DNA of 64,000 bases, taken from an uncultured Oscillospiraceae bacterium. GTDB taxonomy: Bacteria; Bacillota; Clostridia; Oscillospirales; Acutalibacteraceae. Positions 15,209 through 23,141 of the stretch are shown piece by piece. The stretch covers positions 1-64,000 of the forward strand of contig UQUZ01000006.1 of assembly GCA_900544375.1 (NCBI GenBank). Direction: 5' to 3'. Under the pieces are notes generated by a model. The model searched no databases and was not told the DNA's origin. It saw only the letters and a list, made by a program, of their open reading frames with translations. Every line of letters starts with the position of its first letter. Within the stretch, counting starts at the first letter, position 1. The position numbers were made by a program, and so were the translations under genes.

Positions 15209-16606
15209 TCAACTGCTATATTGCAAGGATACGTCGTCTACAAAGAAGCCGCCCGTGCAATAGAGGCCGCCAATTTTGACGGTGACCGTTTTGGTGCCGG
15301 AGGGTGCGTTGAGTGATACAGCGGCAAGGCTCCATCCACCATTGGAGTTGGAAACCGCTTTACTGGAGGCGGAAGCCAAAATGCTTCCGTTTGCGTCCTT
15401 CGCCTCCAGGCTCAGGATCGCGCCGGTGCCGGTCAGGTTTGTTTCCGTTTTGATATAGGCGGAGAGATCGTATGTTCCGCTTCCAGAGGTTACATTCTGC
15501 GACACATAGCTGTTGAGCGCTTCAGGGGTAAAATAGCCCATAAAGACCGACTGTGAGCCGGAATGTGCCTGTGAAGTGGTCGTAAAGGCAGCAAAGGAAC
15601 CTGGATGCGTCCAGCTGGATAGGCCGCTTTCGAAGCCGCGGTTTGTCAGCAGTTCCTGCGGCTGAGGGTCCGGGTTCGGCCAGAAATCATCAAATCGTAC
15701 AAGCGATATGTTGTCGATAAACACATCCGGGATATCTAGGCTTTCGATGGAAAACGCAATCTCTCCCGGATCCTGCATTCGAACGGTCACACTTTTCCAT
15801 TGGTTGGCCAATTCAAAAGGTTCGGTTTCATAAACTTCTCCTGATGCAAGGGAAAGAATGCGAAACACCCCTGGAATAGCGGCTTCTTCCAGCGTCCTGA
15901 CGGAGAACGTGAGAATGTATTCACCCGACTCAAGCGACGGGCCTCTCAAATTCAGGCTTTTCCCGCCGGCAATATAGGCGCAGTGTTCTCCCTGCATTGC
16001 GATTTCAGGTTCTTGGATAACCTCCCCTTCAATATCCCATTCGCTCCAAACGCCCTCCAAGGAAGTGCCCTCGCATAAAGTCAGGCACACGTCGTCCATC
16101 CAGAAGCCAACCTGGGTGGGGTCGAATGAAGTGATTTCGATCGGAACGATATCCCCGGCAGAAGCTTCAAAGAGCACGTTTTTCTTATCCCAAACGCGGC
16201 CATTATTCGAAAACGAGACGGTGCTGTCTCCAATGCGGATGGTGACGAGTTCGGCAATGGTTGCGAAGTAACCTGAAAACTCATAGACGCCTGAAACTGG
16301 GATTTCGACTTCTTGATAGATGAGCGTCGGTTTATTGCTGTTATACTGAAGGTACCCCATACAACTGTCGCCGGAATGCGGTGCAAAGCCGTCGTCTCCC
16401 GTCGTGAGGTTGAGTGGAAACGTATTTTTGTCGTAGGTCCACTCATTCTGATTTTGCCCTCCTTCTTCCATCCCCGGATTGGGAAGAAGGTTGCCGACCG
16501 GGTCGAATTCTCCCGTGCCGGCAGCGAGAGCCGCTGCTGACCAGATGCTTAGGCATATACAGCAGCTTAGGATAACCGCCATCCATTTTTGAACGCTTCG
16601 TTTCAT
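15209..16606 (-). CDS. Secreted beta-sandwich (CBM-like) protein, paralogue B
   Basis: 465 residues with a signal peptide ending near AALAAG. It has the same three-domain layout as its neighbour. Both mature N-termini begin AGTGEFDP-x-GN-x-LP, and the last domain is almost collinear (SGLSSWTHPGSF, SVFMGYFTPEALNSYVSQN, GGLYCTGGFFVDD). The middle domain has diverged most. Start ATG 16606; GGAGG is 12 nt upstream, a little far. It is probably transcribed ahead of paralogue A. Two conserved cysteines near VCLTLCEG may form a disulfide. No enzymatic motif is seen. Confidence 0.7.
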   Translation of the reverse strand: MKRSVQKWMAVILSCCICLSIWSAAALAAGTGEFDPVGNLLPNPGMEEGGQNQNEWTYDKNTFPLNLTTGDDGFAPHSGDSCMGYLQYNSNKPTLIYQEVEIPVSGVYEFSGYFATIAELVTIRIGDSTVSFSNNGRVWDKKNVLFEASAGDIVPIEITSFDPTQVGFWMDDVCLTLCEGTSLEGVWSEWDIEGEVIQEPEIAMQGEHCAYIAGGKSLNLRGPSLESGEYILTFSVRTLEEAAIPGVFRILSLASGEVYETEPFELANQWKSVTVRMQDPGEIAFSIESLDIPDVFIDNISLVRFDDFWPNPDPQPQELLTNRGFESGLSSWTHPGSFAAFTTTSQAHSGSQSVFMGYFTPEALNSYVSQNVTSGSGTYDLSAYIKTETNLTGTGAILSLEAKDANGSILASASSKAVSNSNGGWSLAAVSLNAPSGTKTVTVKIGGLYCTGGFFVDDVSLQYSS

Positions 16607-16794
16607 AATGATGTTACACCTCCAATTTTTTTGAAACATATATAATATACTATATATTTCCTCTTATGTAAACTATATTTTACATATATCGTCAGAATTA
16701 AAATAATATCTTCATAATAACAAAATCGCGCCGGCCAGTCGCATCGTGGAAATGCAGTAACTCAAAGGGCCTTTTAAAAATTTTAAAAAAGACA

Positions 16795-16823
16795 TTGACA
16801 AAGAGGTTAGCTAGTGCTAACAT
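16795..16823 (+). promoter_or_regulatory. Promoter of the feo cluster overlapped by an operator
   Basis: TTGACA (16795-16800), 17-nt spacer, TAACAT (16818-16823). The operator at 16805-16821 fills the spacer, as expected for repression by blocking RNA polymerase. Confidence 0.7.
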
Positions 16824-16882
16824 GTATTTGGTTAGGAAATGCTAACCAGATTTTTTTCATATTGGGTTAGCCAATGCTTATT
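16805..16882 (+). promoter_or_regulatory. Three tandem DtxR-like metal operators upstream of feoA
   Basis: GGTTAGCTAGTGCTAAC (16805-16821), GGTTAGGAAATGCTAACC (16830-16847) and GGTTAGCCAATGCTTATT (16865-16882). They are imperfect palindromes with consensus GGTTAGC-N3-4-TGCTAACC, close to iron-dependent DtxR/IdeR-type boxes. A fourth copy precedes feoB. The regulator gene is not in the window. The assignment to the DtxR family is inferred from half-site sequence and gene context. Confidence 0.7.
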
Positions 16883-16902
16883 GAAAGGCGGGGGAGGAAT
16901 TC

Positions 16903-17115
16903 ATGATGCCGTTGACGTTTGCAAGTGTTGGGGAAGAGAACATGATCCGGAAGGTCGGAGGCAATTCGGAAATCAGGGCGCACCTTGAAAATCTCGGGTT
17001 TGTCACCGGCGGAAATGTAACGGTGGTTTCCACCATAGGAGGGAATCTTATCGTGAATGTGAAGGATTCCCGTGTGGCAATCAGCCGTGAGATGGCGAGT
17101 AAGATCCTGGTATAA
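16903..17115 (+). CDS. feoA: FeoA-type ferrous iron transport protein 1
   Basis: 70-residue SH3-like FeoA domain, cytoplasmic partner of FeoB. The patterns GGNSEIRAHLENLGFVTGGNVTVV and NLIVNVKDSRVAISREMASKI match FeoA. The start is ATG 16903 or the adjacent ATG 16906, behind GGGGGAGGA. It is the first gene of the iron cluster. A short palindromic repeat begins directly at its stop codon. Confidence 0.9.
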   Translation: MMPLTFASVGEENMIRKVGGNSEIRAHLENLGFVTGGNVTVVSTIGGNLIVNVKDSRVAISREMASKILV

Positions 17116-17118
17116 TTG

Positions 17119-17147
17119 CTTCAAACAAATGTTTGAAGCATTGGAAG
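17119..17147. repeat. Short palindromic repeat, copy 2
   Basis: GCTTCAAAC-AAAT-GTTTGAAGC followed by ATTGGAA; the same element as at 12-39. It sits immediately after the feoA stop, within TGGTATAAT, where the TAA is the stop codon. Lacking a T-run, it may act as an mRNA-stabilising hairpin. Confidence 0.55.
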
Positions 17148-17193
17148 GGGCGGGGATTCTGGCATAACGGTAAATTGTGAAGGAGGAAGCGGC

Positions 17194-17415
17194 ATGAAAA
17201 CACTGAGACAAGCGAGAATTGGGGACACAGTAACAGTCGTGAAGCTGCATGGCGAAGGGGCCGTCAAGCGGAGGATTATGGATATGGGGCTTACGAAGGG
17301 CACGCAGGTCCATGTGCGTAAAGTAGCTCCGCTGGGCGACCCTGTGGAAGTTACCGTGCGTGGCTACGAGCTGTCAATTCGAAAAGCGGACGCTGAGATG
17401 ATTGAAGTGGAATGA
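17194..17415 (+). CDS. feoA: FeoA-type ferrous iron transport protein 2
   Basis: 73-residue FeoA domain, distinct from the first copy, with RRIMDMGLTKGTQVHVRKVAPLGDPVEVTVRGYELSIR spread across it (the classic FeoA MGL-x3-G and GDP-x3-x-RGY patterns). GAAGGAGG precedes ATG 17194. Two FeoA proteins before FeoB are common in Clostridia and may form a mixed regulator of the G domain. Confidence 0.92.
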   Translation: MKTLRQARIGDTVTVVKLHGEGAVKRRIMDMGLTKGTQVHVRKVAPLGDPVEVTVRGYELSIRKADAEMIEVE

Positions 17416-17454
17416 TCCATGAGAAGGGGCGGCTGCCTTTGTTTTTGACGCAAA

Positions 17455-17472
17455 GGTTAGCATATGCTAATT
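17455..17472 (+). promoter_or_regulatory. Fourth DtxR-like operator, before feoB
   Basis: GGTTAGCATATGCTAATT, the same consensus as the feoA operators. It overlaps a TATAAT at 17472-17477, so feoB probably has its own metal-repressed promoter. Confidence 0.65.
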
Positions 17473-17496
17473 ATAATCTGAAGAAGGAGAATCGCA

Positions 17497-19905
17497 ATGG
17501 ATATCAGAATTGCCTTGGCAGGCAATCCGAACAGCGGCAAAACAACCCTGTTTAATGCGCTGACGGGTTCCAATCAGTTTGTGGGGAACTGGCCCGGCGT
17601 AACCGTTGAAAAAAAGGAAGGCAGGCTGAAAAAGCACGACCATGTTATCATCATGGATCTTCCAGGCATTTATTCCCTATCTCCATACACCTTAGAAGAG
17701 GTAGTGGCGCGAAACTACTTGATCCAGGATCGCCCTGATGCCATCCTGAATATCATTGACGGCACGAACCTGGAGCGGAATTTGTATCTGACCACGCAGC
17801 TGACGGAGCTCGGAATCCCTGTGGTTGTGGCTGTCAACATGATAGATGTTGTAAATAAGAATGGCGACAAAATCTATATTGATGAGCTTTCTCGCCAGCT
17901 CGGGTGCAAAGTGGTCGAAATCTCTGCGCTCAAGGGCACAGGCATCATGGAGGCGGCCGAGGAGGCTATCCGTGCTTCACAGAGCGCAAAAACCGTGCCG
18001 AAACATCGCTTCAGCGGCGCGGTGGAGCACGCAATCGCCCATATTGAGGAGGCCGCGGTGCACAGTATGCCAGCCGAACAGCAGCGTTGGTATGCGATCA
18101 AGATTTTTGAGCGCGATGAAAAAGTGCTGGAGCAATTACAGCTTGATCCAGCAGTGCTGAGCCATATCGAAGAAGATATCAAGGCCGCGGAACGGGAGAT
18201 GGATGATGATGCGGAGAGCATCATCACCAATGAGCGCTATCTCTACATAGCGTCCATCATCAAAGGTTGCTGCAAGCGGAAAAATGCGGGCAAGCTTTCC
18301 ACATCCGATAAAATAGACCGCGTGGTGACAAACCGCTGGCTTGCGCTTCCAATTTTTGCGGCGGTTATGTTTGTGGTCTATTTTGTTTCTGTCACAACGG
18401 TTGGCGGATGGGCAACGGATTGGGCGAACGACGGTGTTTTCGGTGATGGATGGCATCTGTTTGGCATCGGATCTTCCGCTTATGAGGAGGCGTCTGAGGA
18501 ATATGCCGTCCCTGGCGCAAAGGTAGAGGCTTTTGAAGCGGCGGCAGAAGAGAAAGGGCTTGACCCTGTGCAGGCAAACGGCCTGACGGCGACCGCCAAG
18601 CTGTATGATGACAATGGAAATGTAGAAGAAGAAATCCCTGTTGATTATAACGGATACCTCGAGGCTTCCAAAATAGAAGAGCCCGACCCCGCTGCATACG
18701 GCGTATGGATTCCCGGCATTCCTGGCCTTGTGGAAAAGGGGCTCCAAGCGGTCCATTGTGCGCAGTGGCTACAGCAGCTGATCCTGAATGGCGTGATTGC
18801 CGGCGTGGGCGCGGTGCTCGGCTTTGTGCCGCAGATGCTGGTGCTGTTTTTGTTTCTTGCCTTCTTGGAGTCCTGCGGATATATGGCGCGTATCGCCTTT
18901 GTCATGGATCGGATTTTTCGCAAATTCGGCCTTTCGGGCAAATCGTTTATCCCGATGCTGATCGCCACCGGCTGTGGAGTGCCCGGCATTATGGCTTCAC
19001 GGACAATTGAAAATGATCGAGACCGAAAGATGACGATCATGACCACCACCTTTATCCCGTGCAGTGCGAAGCTCCCAATCATTGCGCTGATTGCCGGCGC
19101 GCTGTTCGGCGGCGCGTGGTGGGTTGCGCCCAGCGCTTATTTTATCGGCGTTTTTGCAATCATCGTATCCGGCATTATGCTGAAAAAAACAAAAATGTTT
19201 TCGGGCGACCCCGCCCCATTTGTGATGGAGCTGCCCGCATATCATTGGCCGACAGTGGGCAATGTGCTTCGTTCCATGTGGGAGCGTGGCTGGTCCTTCA
19301 TCAAGAAAGCTGGCACCGTGATCCTGCTCGCCACCATTTTTGTATGGTTCACCTCTTCCTTCGGCTGGGAAAACGGCTCTTTTGGCATGGTGGATATGGA
19401 GAGCAGCATCCTAGCCGTCATCGGCAATGCGATTGCCTGGATTTTCACACCGCTCGGCTGGGGCACCTGGCAGGCTGCGGTTGCTTCCATCACAGGCCTG
19501 ATTGCAAAGGAGAATGTGGTCGGCACCTTCGGCGTGCTCTTCGGCGGGTTTGAAGAGGTTGCGGAAAACGGCTGGCAGGTGTGGCAGAATGTACGCGCTG
19601 CGTTTACTCCCCTTGCGGCATACTCCTTCCTGATCTTCAACCTGCTGTGCGCCCCCTGCTTCGCCGCAATTGGCGCAATCAGGCGGGAGATGAACAGTGC
19701 AAAATGGACTTGGTTTGCAATCGGCTACCAGTGCGTATTTGCGTATGCATTTGCATTGGTTGTCTATCAGCTTGGGATGCTGTTTACCGGAAACGGTAGC
19801 ATCATTGGCGCAATGGCAGCCTTTATACTGGTTGCGTTTTTCCTGTATATGTTGTTCCGGCGCTATCAAGAGAGCAATGTTTTAAATGCAAAGGTTAAAG
19901 TTTAA
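17497..19905 (+). CDS. feoB: Ferrous iron transporter FeoB
   Basis: 802-residue inner-membrane Fe(II) transporter with an N-terminal G-protein domain. G1 is GNPNSGKTT (residues 9-17), G3 DLPGIYS, G4 NMID. The helical spacer follows to about residue 270, then the membrane domain with two Gate-type repeats containing ESCGYMARIAFVMD, IPMLIATGCGVPGIMASRT and the later GTWQAAVASITGLIAKENVVG segment. A soluble insertion at about 310-410 (rich in Glu and Ala) sits between the first and second membrane helices, a feature of many clostridial FeoBs. GAAGAAGGAG lies before the ATG. Confidence 0.97.
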   Translation: MDIRIALAGNPNSGKTTLFNALTGSNQFVGNWPGVTVEKKEGRLKKHDHVIIMDLPGIYSLSPYTLEEVVARNYLIQDRPDAILNIIDGTNLERNLYLTTQLTELGIPVVVAVNMIDVVNKNGDKIYIDELSRQLGCKVVEISALKGTGIMEAAEEAIRASQSAKTVPKHRFSGAVEHAIAHIEEAAVHSMPAEQQRWYAIKIFERDEKVLEQLQLDPAVLSHIEEDIKAAEREMDDDAESIITNERYLYIASIIKGCCKRKNAGKLSTSDKIDRVVTNRWLALPIFAAVMFVVYFVSVTTVGGWATDWANDGVFGDGWHLFGIGSSAYEEASEEYAVPGAKVEAFEAAAEEKGLDPVQANGLTATAKLYDDNGNVEEEIPVDYNGYLEASKIEEPDPAAYGVWIPGIPGLVEKGLQAVHCAQWLQQLILNGVIAGVGAVLGFVPQMLVLFLFLAFLESCGYMARIAFVMDRIFRKFGLSGKSFIPMLIATGCGVPGIMASRTIENDRDRKMTIMTTTFIPCSAKLPIIALIAGALFGGAWWVAPSAYFIGVFAIIVSGIMLKKTKMFSGDPAPFVMELPAYHWPTVGNVLRSMWERGWSFIKKAGTVILLATIFVWFTSSFGWENGSFGMVDMESSILAVIGNAIAWIFTPLGWGTWQAAVASITGLIAKENVVGTFGVLFGGFEEVAENGWQVWQNVRAAFTPLAAYSFLIFNLLCAPCFAAIGAIRREMNSAKWTWFAIGYQCVFAYAFALVVYQLGMLFTGNGSIIGAMAAFILVAFFLYMLFRRYQESNVLNAKVKV

Positions 19906-19954
19906 ATAGGCATTGGCGCTGATCGGCCGTTGTAGAGAAAAGGAGGAATCGGTT

Positions 19955-20185
19955 ATGTTACATTTTTTTGCGGCTAATTGGGGCACGATTTTAATCGGCC
20001 TGCTGGTTGCGGCGGCGGTGGCTTTAATCCTTGCAAAGCTTTGGCGGGATCATAAAAAAGGCAAATCCTCCTGCGGCTGCAATTGTTCACAGTGCCCTTC
20101 ATCTGGGCTGTGCCGCGCAAATCAAGCGGATCAAGCTTTACCCAAAGGGCGTTTTGACCATGCGGCCAGAGAGAAAACACCATAA
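19955..20185 (+). CDS. FeoB-associated Cys-rich membrane protein
   Basis: 76 residues with one N-terminal membrane helix (about 5-27), a basic stretch and a CGCNCSQCPSSGLC cluster, the hallmark of FeoB-associated Cys-rich proteins. It lies 49 nt behind feoB and is preceded by AAAGGAGG. Possible roles are iron handling or FeoB assembly at the membrane. Confidence 0.88.
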   Translation: MLHFFAANWGTILIGLLVAAAVALILAKLWRDHKKGKSSCGCNCSQCPSSGLCRANQADQALPKGRFDHAAREKTP

Positions 20186-20208
20186 AATTCACTTTGCAAA
20201 AGCATACC

Positions 20209-20256
20209 GCCCGGCCCGGATGAAAATTCGGGGCCGGGCAGTGCTGTTTTTGGAAG
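20209..20256 (+). terminator. Terminator of the feo cluster
   Basis: GCCCGGCCC / GGGCCGGGC stem with an inner GGA/TTC, followed after 8 nt by GTTTTTGG. Confidence 0.65.
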
Positions 20257-20446
20257 AGAATGATAGAAGGTTATATTGTAATAAATTTTCAACATTTACC
20301 TTATTTTGTTAAAACACACAAAACTAATATGGAATCTTTAGGAAGTTTTACTATTTAAAAGTTACATATAATATACTACAATAAAAACAGGTGATACATA
20401 AAAATAATTGTATTACACTACGAGTCAAAGAAATGAGGAAACACAA

Positions 20447-21082
20447 ATGAAAAAGCGCACTTCCAGCCGTATTCTTCGGGCGGCAGTTTCTCTATGCTTG
20501 GTGTTTGCACTTTTTTGCACAATGGGCATGATGGCCTTTGCGCAGGCAGATGACGCGTTGGGCACAATCAGGGAAGTGTTCCCGGATGAAAACCTGGCGC
20601 AGGTGATGGCGGTAACGCTCAACAAGTCGGTTGAGGATATCGTCACGCGCGGCGAGCTGGAGCATGTGGGCTATATTGACGGCGCAAATTGCGGCATCAA
20701 GAGCCTTGAGGGCATGCAATATATTTCGAAAGCTTCCCATGTCTATCTTTCAGGCAATTCGATTGCGGACCTTCGTCCCCTTAAAAACCTCAAAGAAGTA
20801 ACAGAGGTTCACGGTGTCAAAATCGGCGGGCAGGTCATTCGTTTGGAGCCGAAGCAGGTGCAGCTGGGTCGCTTGGCAGTTCCAAACCCCACCCGCAGCA
20901 CGCTCGGCGTTCGCGGCAATGTGATTGATCTGAATGGAGGCGTCTTGAATATTATCACCGGTGGTGTGGATTTTTACGGCCTGAAGGAGGCCGGTGAGGT
21001 TTCCTACGAAATCGGCGGCTGGATTTCCAACTCGACGAACCAGAGCTACAGTGCCACGATTATCCAACCGTATTATCTGTAA
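20447..21082 (+). CDS. Secreted mini internalin-like leucine-rich-repeat protein
   Basis: 211 residues. A signal peptide (about 1-33, ending MAFAQA) is followed by an internalin-type cap: REVFPDENLAQVMAVTLNKS, then about two LRR units (GIKSLEGMQYISKASHVYL, SGNSIADLRPLKNL). The C-terminal 80 residues are a beta-rich domain without anchor motif. Internalins usually carry many more repeats, so this is a minimal version, possibly a released ligand-binding module. GAGGAAACACAA precedes the ATG. It is monocistronic, ending at a strong terminator. Confidence 0.7.
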   Translation: MKKRTSSRILRAAVSLCLVFALFCTMGMMAFAQADDALGTIREVFPDENLAQVMAVTLNKSVEDIVTRGELEHVGYIDGANCGIKSLEGMQYISKASHVYLSGNSIADLRPLKNLKEVTEVHGVKIGGQVIRLEPKQVQLGRLAVPNPTRSTLGVRGNVIDLNGGVLNIITGGVDFYGLKEAGEVSYEIGGWISNSTNQSYSATIIQPYYL

Positions 21083-21111
21083 ATCTTGATTGATTCCTCC
21101 CCCCTTCCTAA

Positions 21112-21163
21112 AAACGTGAACCAGCACCGGCGGAGCAGCTTCGCTGGTGCTGGTTCGTGTTTG
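21112..21163 (+). terminator. Terminator of the internalin-like gene
   Basis: AACGTGAACCAGCACC / GGTGCTGGTTCGTGTT stem with an inner CG/CG pair. 21164-21320 shows no gene I can support. Confidence 0.75.
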
Positions 21164-21320
21164 CGATCAAACAAAATTAGCTGCCCCAGTTACCAACTTG
21201 CGCGGCTAGTCTAATCAATTGAGAGGCGCTAACCGTCTATTACGGCGTTGTCACTTTCCAATGAACGTGGCTCATAAAACGCTAAAATCATTTCCATGGA
21301 TGATCAGAATCATTGATAGA

Positions 21321-21356
21321 ACGGCCCTGAATGCGCGTCCATTCAGGGCCGTTTTT
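21321..21356 (+). terminator. Strong + strand terminator at the 3' edge of the broken HTH pair
   Basis: ACGGCCCTGAAT / ATTCAGGGCCGT stem with an 8-nt loop and five T residues. It overlaps the last codons of the readthrough frame of HTH pseudogene B. Confidence 0.75.
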
Positions 21357-21648
21357 CTGTCGGAAGAGAAGGCTTTTGAGGCTCAAATTTACGATATTCT
21401 ATCATATCTGCAATGGGGCATTAAAAATAACAACAAAGCTTGGCCAAGATGTCCATATCCAATTTGGTTGTGAGATCATCATGGAACCATCGGGTTATAA
21501 TTTCGTATTGTACGTCGATCGCTCTTGCGAGAATATGCCTGTTTATGCCATGTTCTTCTATGCGTTCCCTTATTTTCAAATGTATACTGCCATAGTCTTT
21601 GATTTTGACAAGCGATTCTAAGCCAACGTCTTTTTTATTAGGAATCAT
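21343..21648 (-). pseudogene. Second HTH (Cro/C1-type) regulator, broken by one TAA
   Basis: The frame starts at ATG 21648 and encodes a small XRE-type DNA-binding protein (HGINRHILARAIDVQYEIITR as helix-turn-helix core, then LDMDILAKLCCYF). A TAA at 21421-21423 interrupts it exactly before CPIADMIEYRK, the normal continuation of the family (C-xI-xD-xIEY). One base change would restore a sense codon. The intact frame would be 101 codons. The start overlaps the end of the upstream HTH frame (TGATG), so the two were once a coupled operon. The 75-residue truncated product might still fold. Confidence 0.65.
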
Positions 21649-21869
21649 CACCTATTGCGAGGGTATGGAGATTTTTCGTCTGTTAATCCCAAAAGATAAT
21701 CCACACTAGTGCCATAAAAGGAGGATCATTTGATCAGCATTGGGATGGAAATGTTTAATTTCCCCAGTTCGTAATCTGAGTATGTTGTTTGATGAATATT
21801 CAAGTAGAACGCAATATCTTCTTGAGATAAATCTCGGTCCTCGCGCAAGTCACGGATTCTTTGATACAT
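21648..21869 (-). pseudogene. First HTH (XRE-type) regulator, broken by one TGA
   Basis: ATG 21869 has AAGGAG 10 nt upstream. Forty-seven codons encode MYQRIRDLREDRDLSQEDIA and a recognition region HQTTYSDYELGKLNISIPMLIK. Then a TGA at 21726-21728 stands where a Leu codon is expected, and the same frame continues with SSFYGTSVDYLLGLTDEK, the usual C-terminus of this family, to a second stop at 21648. TTA or TTG to TGA would be one substitution. The truncated form keeps the HTH but loses the last helix. Confidence 0.7.
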
Positions 21870-21880
21870 CAATCATCAAC

Positions 21881-21905
21881 TCCTTGATGTAAGTATGTAT
21901 CAAGG
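21881..21905. promoter_or_regulatory. Inverted repeat in the divergent HTH/SLOG intergenic gap
   Basis: TCCTTGAT-N10-ATCAAGG lies between the divergent HTH and SLOG-like starts. It is a likely former operator for the HTH protein and also contains the RBS of HTH gene A. Confidence 0.4.
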
Positions 21906-21923
21906 GAACAAGGAGGTTTTTAC

Positions 21924-22067
21924 ATGTTTTCTTGCGGCTTTACGGGCCATCGGAAGATTCCACAAACTGAAATTGCAATCTTGTATCAGCATGTACAGGC
22001 AGCAATCAAATTTTCCATTCAGCAGGGCGTTTTCATGGAAATTGCCGGAAGGCGGTTCCCTTTCTAG
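21924..22067 (+). pseudogene. N-terminal fragment of a SLOG-family (DUF1273-like) protein
   Basis: 47 codons behind AAGGAGG. The start MFSCGFTGHRKIPQTEIAIL matches the N-terminus of small SLOG proteins, where C-x-FTGHR opens the Rossmann-like nucleotide-binding fold. Similarity ends near residue 36 (after QQGV), and the frame stops at 22067 instead of continuing for 100 or more residues. None of the other frames restores the fold, so the rest appears deleted rather than frameshifted. Confidence 0.55.
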
Positions 22068-22151
22068 CCGTTGTGTGGTATTCTAATACTAATGAGATCA
22101 AAGGGGGTCCCTCCGGCGTGCGCGGCGGGATGGAAGGAAGCGTGGATCAGT

Positions 22152-23030
22152 TTGAAGAATTCTACTGTGATCGTCACGGTGATTTTATGTGTGCTTATTT
22201 TGGCATTTTTGATTTTTGTGTTGTGGCAATCCCACAGCAGCTCGCCCACGATCCCGACCGATCCTGAGTTGCTAGAGCAGGAGTGGGAGGAGGAGCACGG
22301 CACAGGCGGTTCCGCTTCCGGCGGTGGATCAGGCGGCAGCGGCGCGACGGATGCCAACGGCAATGCCATTGCGGGCTCAAGCTCAGGCAGCGGCGGTAGC
22401 TCTGGAAATACTGGCTCCGGCTCGGGCGGTTCTTCTGGGAATGGGAGTGCCTCGGCGGATAAAAAGCCGATTAAGGAAGAGGATATGAAGCCCTTTAAGG
22501 GCCATAAAGCCGATCCCTATATGCGGATTTTGGCGGGCGGCGTCTACACTTGGGATGTGATTTCCTCCCAAAAGGTAGATGGGGAAGAAACGGATATGCC
22601 CCTGATTTTGACTGCCTCCGGGAAAAAGCTTAGCATTCAGATGACCTATTCGGATAAACTCACAATGTCGGTCATCAGCGATGGGCAGAGCACCTATGCG
22701 GTGCTTCCCTTCCTGAAGGCTTATACGGATGTGCCATCCTCTATGGCGGGGGATTTCAAAAGCCTTGTGATCGACCCGTCAAAATTTGAATTTGTCAGTT
22801 CCCTGGAGGTGACGGACGAAGGCCAGAAATTAACCTGTGAGCGCTATACCTCAGATACCGACCGGATTTATTTCTACTTCTCCGGTGACAAGCTTGTCAA
22901 GATGGAGCTGCGAGGCCCGGGCGGGACGATGAAACTCAAAGTCAACAGCATTACGGATCAAATCGATGCATCCCTGCTTTCCGTGCCGGATGGGTATAAA
23001 AAACGCAACCTGTCGTTCCTGTTTAAATAA
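22152..23030 (+). CDS. Membrane-anchored protein with Gly/Ser linker and soluble domain, function unknown
   Basis: About 292 residues from TTG 22152 (GGAAGGAAG 11 nt upstream); longer readings from 22092 or 22071 lack a convincing RBS. One membrane helix (about 5-25) is followed by an acidic stretch, then a roughly 55-residue Gly/Ser/Ala low-complexity linker, then a C-terminal domain of 165 residues starting at KPFKGHKADPYMRILAGG. That domain has an alternating-strand pattern resembling LolA/LppX-like lipid-carrier folds, which I suggest only tentatively. It is probably extracellular. Confidence 0.65.
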   Translation: MKNSTVIVTVILCVLILAFLIFVLWQSHSSSPTIPTDPELLEQEWEEEHGTGGSASGGGSGGSGATDANGNAIAGSSSGSGGSSGNTGSGSGGSSGNGSASADKKPIKEEDMKPFKGHKADPYMRILAGGVYTWDVISSQKVDGEETDMPLILTASGKKLSIQMTYSDKLTMSVISDGQSTYAVLPFLKAYTDVPSSMAGDFKSLVIDPSKFEFVSSLEVTDEGQKLTCERYTSDTDRIYFYFSGDKLVKMELRGPGGTMKLKVNSITDQIDASLLSVPDGYKKRNLSFLFK

Positions 23031-23092
23031 GGGCGGGCGTCTCCCCTTCCATGCAGGCAGCGGCGGAACAAAAAGCTGACCGAAATAAGAGA

Positions 23093-23124
23093 AAAGGCTG
23101 TCGAATTTGCTCGACAGCCTTTGT
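23093..23124. terminator. Terminator between convergent genes
   Basis: AAAGGCTGTCG / CGACAGCCTTT stem with a 6-nt loop. It serves the linker protein on + and the Mrp gene on the minus strand. Confidence 0.75.
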
Positions 23125-23141
23125 TGCACCTCGTATGATTG

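Noticed and set aside
21343..22067. Toxin-antitoxin or complete new defence module
   Set aside because: All three frames are damaged and no toxin-like or nuclease gene is present; it is treated as a remnant.
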